Of a stretch of DNA of 64,000 nucleotides, positions 61,907 through 64,000 are shown in pieces. The stretch covers positions 1 through 64,000 of the forward strand of contig JAYFQX010000011.1 of the NCBI GenBank assembly GCA_034926635.1, given 5' to 3'. The notes under the pieces are model-generated. The model was not told the origin of the DNA, did not search any database, and worked only from the letters and a program-made list of their open reading frames with translations. Position 1 is the stretch's first letter, and every line of letters begins with the position of its first letter. A program made the translations under genes and the position numbers. The stretch is from Christensenella sp034926635 (GTDB lineage: Bacteria; Bacillota; Clostridia; Christensenellales; Christensenellaceae).

Positions 61907-61934
61907 CGCACGCCGGCTTTCTGCCGGCAGTGTG
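61907..61934 (+). other. Hairpin between deoC and the flavin reductase gene
   Basis: CGCAC-GCCGGC pairs with GCCGGC-A-GTGTG (one bulged A, one wobble). No T run follows, so it is probably an mRNA-stabilising or processing hairpin in a common transcript. Confidence 0.55.
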
Positions 61935-62045
61935 CCGTACAAATAAACAGATATTTCTTATTTAATTTCTAACAGTTAAAGTTTAAAAAGTTTAATATGT
62001 AAATAAAATATTGCATGGTCACTATTTCAAACGGAGGTAAAAGAA

Positions 62046-64000
62046 ATGGCTTTTGAACACATCTTTCAGCCGATCAAAATTGGTAATATGGTAGTTCCGA
62101 ACAGGGTAGTTCACGTACCTACTGATATTAGTTCGGCAAATCCGGACGGCGGCATCAACGATCGCGTGATCCGGTATCATGAAGAAATTGCAAAAGGCGG
62201 ATGCGGACTGATTATCGTTGGTGCGTCCACCCCGAACAGGCATACAGGTCGTCCTACGGTAACATGTGTTGCCGCAGACGAAGATTATTATATCCCGGGT
62301 CTGCATATGCTTGCAAAGGGCATGCAGAAACACGGTGCAAAATGTGCAGTACAGATTCAGCATCCTGGTCGTCAGGCGGCTTTCCCGAGAAAAGGACAGA
62401 TTTCCTGCTCTGATATGGTTTCGAACCTGCCGGGCAGCGCTGGACACGAGGTTATTTATGCAGGCGGCGAAGCGCATGGTAAAATTGCTCGTGAAATGAC
62501 AGTGGAAGAAATCTACGAATTGATCGACCGCTTCACGGAAGCGGCATGGCGTGTAAAAGAAGCCGGATTTGATGCAGTAGAGCTGCACGCGGCGCATGGT
62601 TACATGATCGCGCAGTTTATGAGCCCGGCAACCAACACAAGAAACGACCGTTTCGGCGGCAAATATGAAAACCGTATGCGGTTTATTCTGGAAATCATCC
62701 ATGGCATCAAGCAAAAATGTGGCGAAGATTTCCCGATCATGGTAAGATATTCCGGAGAGGAATGGAAAGAAGACGGTCGTAAGCTGGAAGAATCCCTGAA
62801 GATCGCTAAGACGCTGGAAGAAGCGGGCGTAGCGGCGCTTGATATTTCGGCTGGTATCTTTGATCTTGCAGAGACGGTAATGGACCCGATGTATTATACG
62901 GAAGGCTGGAACACTTATTCTGCGGAAGCAATTAAAAAGGTAGTGGATATCCCGGTTATCACGAGCCATACGCTGCGCAGCCCAGAATATTGCGATCAAA
63001 TCATCGCAGAGGGAAAGACGGATATGGTTGGATTCTCTCGTCAGATGCTGGCTGATCCTTATTGGGCAAACAAAGCAAAAGCCGGTAAGGTTGATGAAAT
63101 CCGTAAATGTATCAGCTGCCTGGTTGGCTGCTGGTCTGAATCCCTGATGATCAAGCACGAAATGCGTTGCGCGGTTAACCCGGCAATCGGCGATACCCGT
63201 TTCCTCGATATGAAGCCTGCAAGCAAGAGCTTGAAAGTGGCGATTGTCGGTGGCGGTATCTCCGGTATGGAGGCTGCAAGAATTGCGACGCTGCGCGGAC
63301 ATGATGTTACGGTTTATGAACAGGATAGCGAGCTCGGCGGTATTCTGCGCACCTGCTGCATGGTTCCCCCAAAAGGCAAAATGAAATGGTATATGGATTG
63401 GATGCGCCGTCAGATGAAGGAACTGGGCATCAATACACAGTTGAATACGACAGCAACGCCGGAAATGCTTAAGGAATATGATGTAGTGCTTTGCGGCACA
63501 GGCAGCAAAACCATTATCCCTGACATTCCGGGCAAAGAAAAAGGAATCCTCTTCAACGATGTTCTGCGCTGTGTGAAGAAGAACTGCGAATACTGGCCTG
63601 AATGCGGCAAGAAAGAGCCGGCAAAAGTTGGTCAGAAGGTAGTGGTATACGGTAACCATTATGGTGCTACAGATACAGCGGAAGCAATGGCACTGCGTGG
63701 AAAAGAAGTTATTTATGTAACGCAGGAATCCGAATTTGCACCGCATATCGAAAACGTTCATAAAGAAGTATTAAAAGTACGTTTTGCAGGCGGCAACGGC
63801 GGTGGACTGCCGGAACAGCATCCGATCAAGATCCCGGTAGACATTAAATTGAATACCACGATCGTAGAAATCAAAGACGGCAGTGTGGTGCTGATGGACA
63901 ACAAGTTTAACAAATATGAGATTGATTGCGATACAGTAATCTTTGGTGAATACCAGTCCAACACCGATCTGTATGACGAATTGGTTGCGCAGGGTGTGCT
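62046..64000 (+). CDS. Old-Yellow-Enzyme/FadH-type NADH:flavin oxidoreductase (partial, runs off the window)
   Basis: Start ATG at 62046 with GGAGGT 9 bases upstream; 651 codons are in the window with no stop. Order: an OYE TIM barrel (FQPIKIGNMVVPNRVVHVPT to about residue 340) with AVELHAAHGYM and NTRNDRFGG; a 4Fe-4S site CISCLVGC plus a later Cys (from about 354); then a FAD/NAD(P)-binding half with VAIVGGGISGMEAARIA. This is the plan of 2,4-dienoyl-CoA reductase, 2-enoate reductase, BaiCD and trimethylamine dehydrogenase. It likely reduces an activated double bond or oxidises a small substrate. Follows deoC by 175 bases without a terminator. Confidence 0.9.
   Translation, partial: MAFEHIFQPIKIGNMVVPNRVVHVPTDISSANPDGGINDRVIRYHEEIAKGGCGLIIVGASTPNRHTGRPTVTCVAADEDYYIPGLHMLAKGMQKHGAKCAVQIQHPGRQAAFPRKGQISCSDMVSNLPGSAGHEVIYAGGEAHGKIAREMTVEEIYELIDRFTEAAWRVKEAGFDAVELHAAHGYMIAQFMSPATNTRNDRFGGKYENRMRFILEIIHGIKQKCGEDFPIMVRYSGEEWKEDGRKLEESLKIAKTLEEAGVAALDISAGIFDLAETVMDPMYYTEGWNTYSAEAIKKVVDIPVITSHTLRSPEYCDQIIAEGKTDMVGFSRQMLADPYWANKAKAGKVDEIRKCISCLVGCWSESLMIKHEMRCAVNPAIGDTRFLDMKPASKSLKVAIVGGGISGMEAARIATLRGHDVTVYEQDSELGGILRTCCMVPPKGKMKWYMDWMRRQMKELGINTQLNTTATPEMLKEYDVVLCGTGSKTIIPDIPGKEKGILFNDVLRCVKKNCEYWPECGKKEPAKVGQKVVVYGNHYGATDTAEAMALRGKEVIYVTQESEFAPHIENVHKEVLKVRFAGGNGGGLPEQHPIKIPVDIKLNTTIVEIKDGSVVLMDNKFNKYEIDCDTVIFGEYQSNTDLYDELVAQGV

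Noticed and set aside
62022..63761. A 579-codon open frame on the minus strand
   Set aside because: It lies entirely opposite the Fe-S flavin oxidoreductase gene, has no ribosome site and shows no protein motif; it is the antisense shadow of a codon-biased gene.

Overview
The window looks like chromosomal DNA from an anaerobic, monoderm member of the Clostridia. The main clues are a SCIFF peptide with its radical SAM maturase (a Clostridia hallmark), a 4Fe-4S flavodoxin/ferredoxin protein, a clostridial-type PBP1A, Gram-positive promoters (TTGACA/TATAAT with 17-bp spacers), AGGAGG ribosome sites and many intrinsic terminators. Placement near Christensenellales is only a guess. I see no rRNA, tRNA, CRISPR array, insertion sequence or prophage.

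Layout. 1-17.7 kb is housekeeping and envelope: the tail of a probable 2-oxoacid oxidoreductase subunit, a class A PBP, YebC, a membrane diguanylate cyclase, two SDR oxidoreductases, an amidase lipoprotein, a LysR regulator with an EamA exporter, ProA, a DUF308 membrane protein, a Vat-like acetyltransferase, ArgH, an L,D-transpeptidase lipoprotein and ArgG. 18.3-33.6 kb is a complete type IV pilus locus: major pilin, PilT, PilB, PilD, PilO, PilN, PilM, PilC, then a divergent minor-pilin operon led by a 1880-residue prepilin whose body is made of GLUG-like repeats. 33.9-40.9 kb is one gene for a 2356-residue soluble PAS/GGDEF/EAL/GAF protein. 41-49.3 kb holds an EFR1-type ferredoxin, Tgt, YajC, the SCIFF pair, a gamma-carbonic anhydrase, PutP, MetA and CysK. 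49.4-55.9 kb holds a large HTH regulator and two more c-di-GMP-type sensors, one of them split by an in-frame TAG. 55.9-64 kb is a catabolic region: a URO-D-family methyltransferase, a Gfo/Idh dehydrogenase, a PfkB kinase and a TIM-barrel epimerase on one strand; a DeoC aldolase and an Old-Yellow-Enzyme/FadH-type reductase on the other.

How the parts fit. Several genes point to c-di-GMP control of a surface pilus. PilB carries two tandem MshEN-type c-di-GMP motifs, and the giant PAS/GGDEF/EAL gene directly follows the minor-pilin operon on the same strand. The envelope genes (PBP, amidase, L,D-transpeptidase, PilO, giant pilin) share Ser/Thr/Pro/Ala-rich low-complexity linkers. The catabolic region is organised around a divergent control region in which both promoters run into contiguous 9-bp repeats (consensus ATGATACAA), four copies facing one way and eight the other. 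This suggests one regulator acting on both operons, whose substrate is unknown.

Many start codons were moved inward to ATG, GTG or TTG codons with a clear ribosome site; this is stated in each entry. Functions come from motif recognition by eye, without database searches.
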